Below are positions 63,504 through 64,000 of a stretch of DNA of 64,000 nt, one piece after another. Under the pieces are notes generated by a model. It saw only the letters and a list, made by a program, of their open reading frames with translations. It was not told where the DNA came from and searched no databases. Origin of the DNA: Candidatus Zixiibacteriota bacterium. Its GTDB lineage: Bacteria > Zixibacteria > MSB-5A5 > GN15 > FEB-12. Position 1 is the first letter of the stretch. Each line of letters begins with the position of its first letter. The position numbers and the translations under genes are program-made. The DNA lies in contig JAJRXM010000049.1 of NCBI GenBank assembly GCA_024276275.1, positions 62,001 to 126,000 of the forward strand, in the 5' to 3' direction.

Positions 63504-64000
63504 ATGCTGACACGCCAATCAATAGAAAAATTAGAAAAAGAAAATCTGGCACCGTATGCATCATGTGCGGTCGACTCTCGAGGACGGGTCTATCCTATTG
63601 CGGATCATCCTTTGCGGACAGCTTTTCAACGTGACCGTGACAGAATTATTCACTCGGCGGCATTTCGCAGGATGGAATATAAAACACAGGTTTTTATCCC
63701 CCATGAAACAGATCATTATCGCACCCGTCTGACTCATACTATTGAAGTTGCTCAAATCACTCGAACCTTGGCTAGAACCTTGAGGTTAAACGAAGATTTA
63801 TCCGAGGCAATCGCATTGGTACATGATGTCGGGCATACTCCTTTCGGACATTCCGGTGAGGATGTTCTAGATGAACTCCTAAAAGATTTCGGCGGGTTTA
63901 ATCATAACCGTCAATCTTTGCGGATTGTCGACTTGCTTGAACAAAGATACAATGACCATCCCGGATTAAACCTTTCTTATGAAGTTCGCGAGGGGATTGT
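63504..64000 (+). CDS. dGTP triphosphohydrolase-like HD protein, N-terminal part (cut by window end)
   Basis: ATG 63504 opens a frame that runs to the end of the window. The visible 165 residues have [47 protein letters not shown] (first His) and [18 protein letters not shown] (HD motif). They match the dGTPase/dNTPase family (Dgt type 2), which removes triphosphate from dGTP and other dNTPs. The family is about 350-400 residues, so more than half is missing. There is no typical ribosome binding site. Confidence 0.93.
   Translation, partial: MLTRQSIEKLEKENLAPYASCAVDSRGRVYPIADHPLRTAFQRDRDRIIHSAAFRRMEYKTQVFIPHETDHYRTRLTHTIEVAQITRTLARTLRLNEDLSEAIALVHDVGHTPFGHSGEDVLDELLKDFGGFNHNRQSLRIVDLLEQRYNDHPGLNLSYEVREGI

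Overview
The window is AT-rich DNA, densely coded on both strands, from a diderm bacterium. Lipid A and Kdo genes (lpxB, waaA, lpxK) show an LPS outer membrane. Secreted proteins carry an FCB-type C-terminal tail (NQNYPNPFNPST motif), a PEP-CTERM anchor, or dockerin-like segments of the form ISDLV..VAYMF..G. This combination is best known from candidate division Zixibacteria and nearby lineages of the Fibrobacteres-Chlorobi-Bacteroidetes group. That placement is an inference from motifs, not from a marker-gene tree. I see no rRNA, tRNA, CRISPR array, insertion sequence or prophage.

Layout. 1-6942: lpxB (5' end cut)-waaA-lpxK-nadB-guaA and a membrane-anchored hydrolase. 7018-11840: polyprenyl diphosphate synthase, a large vWA-like membrane protein, a small histidine-phosphoacceptor protein and a saccharopine dehydrogenase-like enzyme. 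11931-15318: two NTF2-like proteins flanking a large secreted protein with an FCB sorting tail. 15424-19646: an operon of four paralogous pilin-like proteins. 19774-21491: a ferredoxin/DUF2480/IscA operon divergent from an Rrf2 regulator. 21634-28132: pdxS, pdxT, lipA, ispH and ccmF. 28319-32573: Rieske protein, O-methyltransferase, ArsC/Spx-like protein, ETF-quinone oxidoreductase, small membrane protein and PEP-CTERM protein. 32831-35295: minor genes and gene remnants. 35523-38937: a redox cluster with a 4Fe-4S membrane protein, an FAD/NAD oxidoreductase and a DUF3179 protein whose CxxC motif carries an in-frame TGA. 39007-41949: AlkC-type DNA repair protein and oligoendopeptidase F. 42189-48889: dockerin/propeller protein, rhomboid protease, M23 peptidase and PpiD/SurA-like chaperone. 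49138-53293: malic enzyme-phosphotransacetylase fusion, hemerythrin and mreB. 53399-55650: ECF sigma factor, anti-sigma factor and two Spy/CpxP-like proteins. 55802-64000: RNase R, a sigma54 activator, three envelope/secreted proteins and a dGTPase cut by the window end.

Two observations stand out. First, the DUF3179 gene has TGA exactly where the first Cys of its conserved CPLC motif should be, followed about 20 nt later by a small stem-loop. This is the arrangement expected of a bacterial selenocysteine codon with its SECIS element. Second, four other genes (guaA, rnr, the malic enzyme gene and the small phosphoacceptor gene) are each interrupted by one in-frame stop codon with full conservation on both sides. 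Three of those four are conserved housekeeping genes. This could be consensus error, strain polymorphism, ongoing decay or readthrough, and it also cautions against taking the TGA in DUF3179 at face value. The four-gene pilin-like operon, with a shared C-terminal domain lost in the last copy, is the most distinctive multi-gene unit.

Genes appear grouped in short operons with overlapping stop/start codons (TAATG, ATGA), separated by clear intrinsic terminators. Several TTGACA/TATAAT-like promoters are visible, including two placed so close to the start codon that pdxT and rnr may be leaderless.
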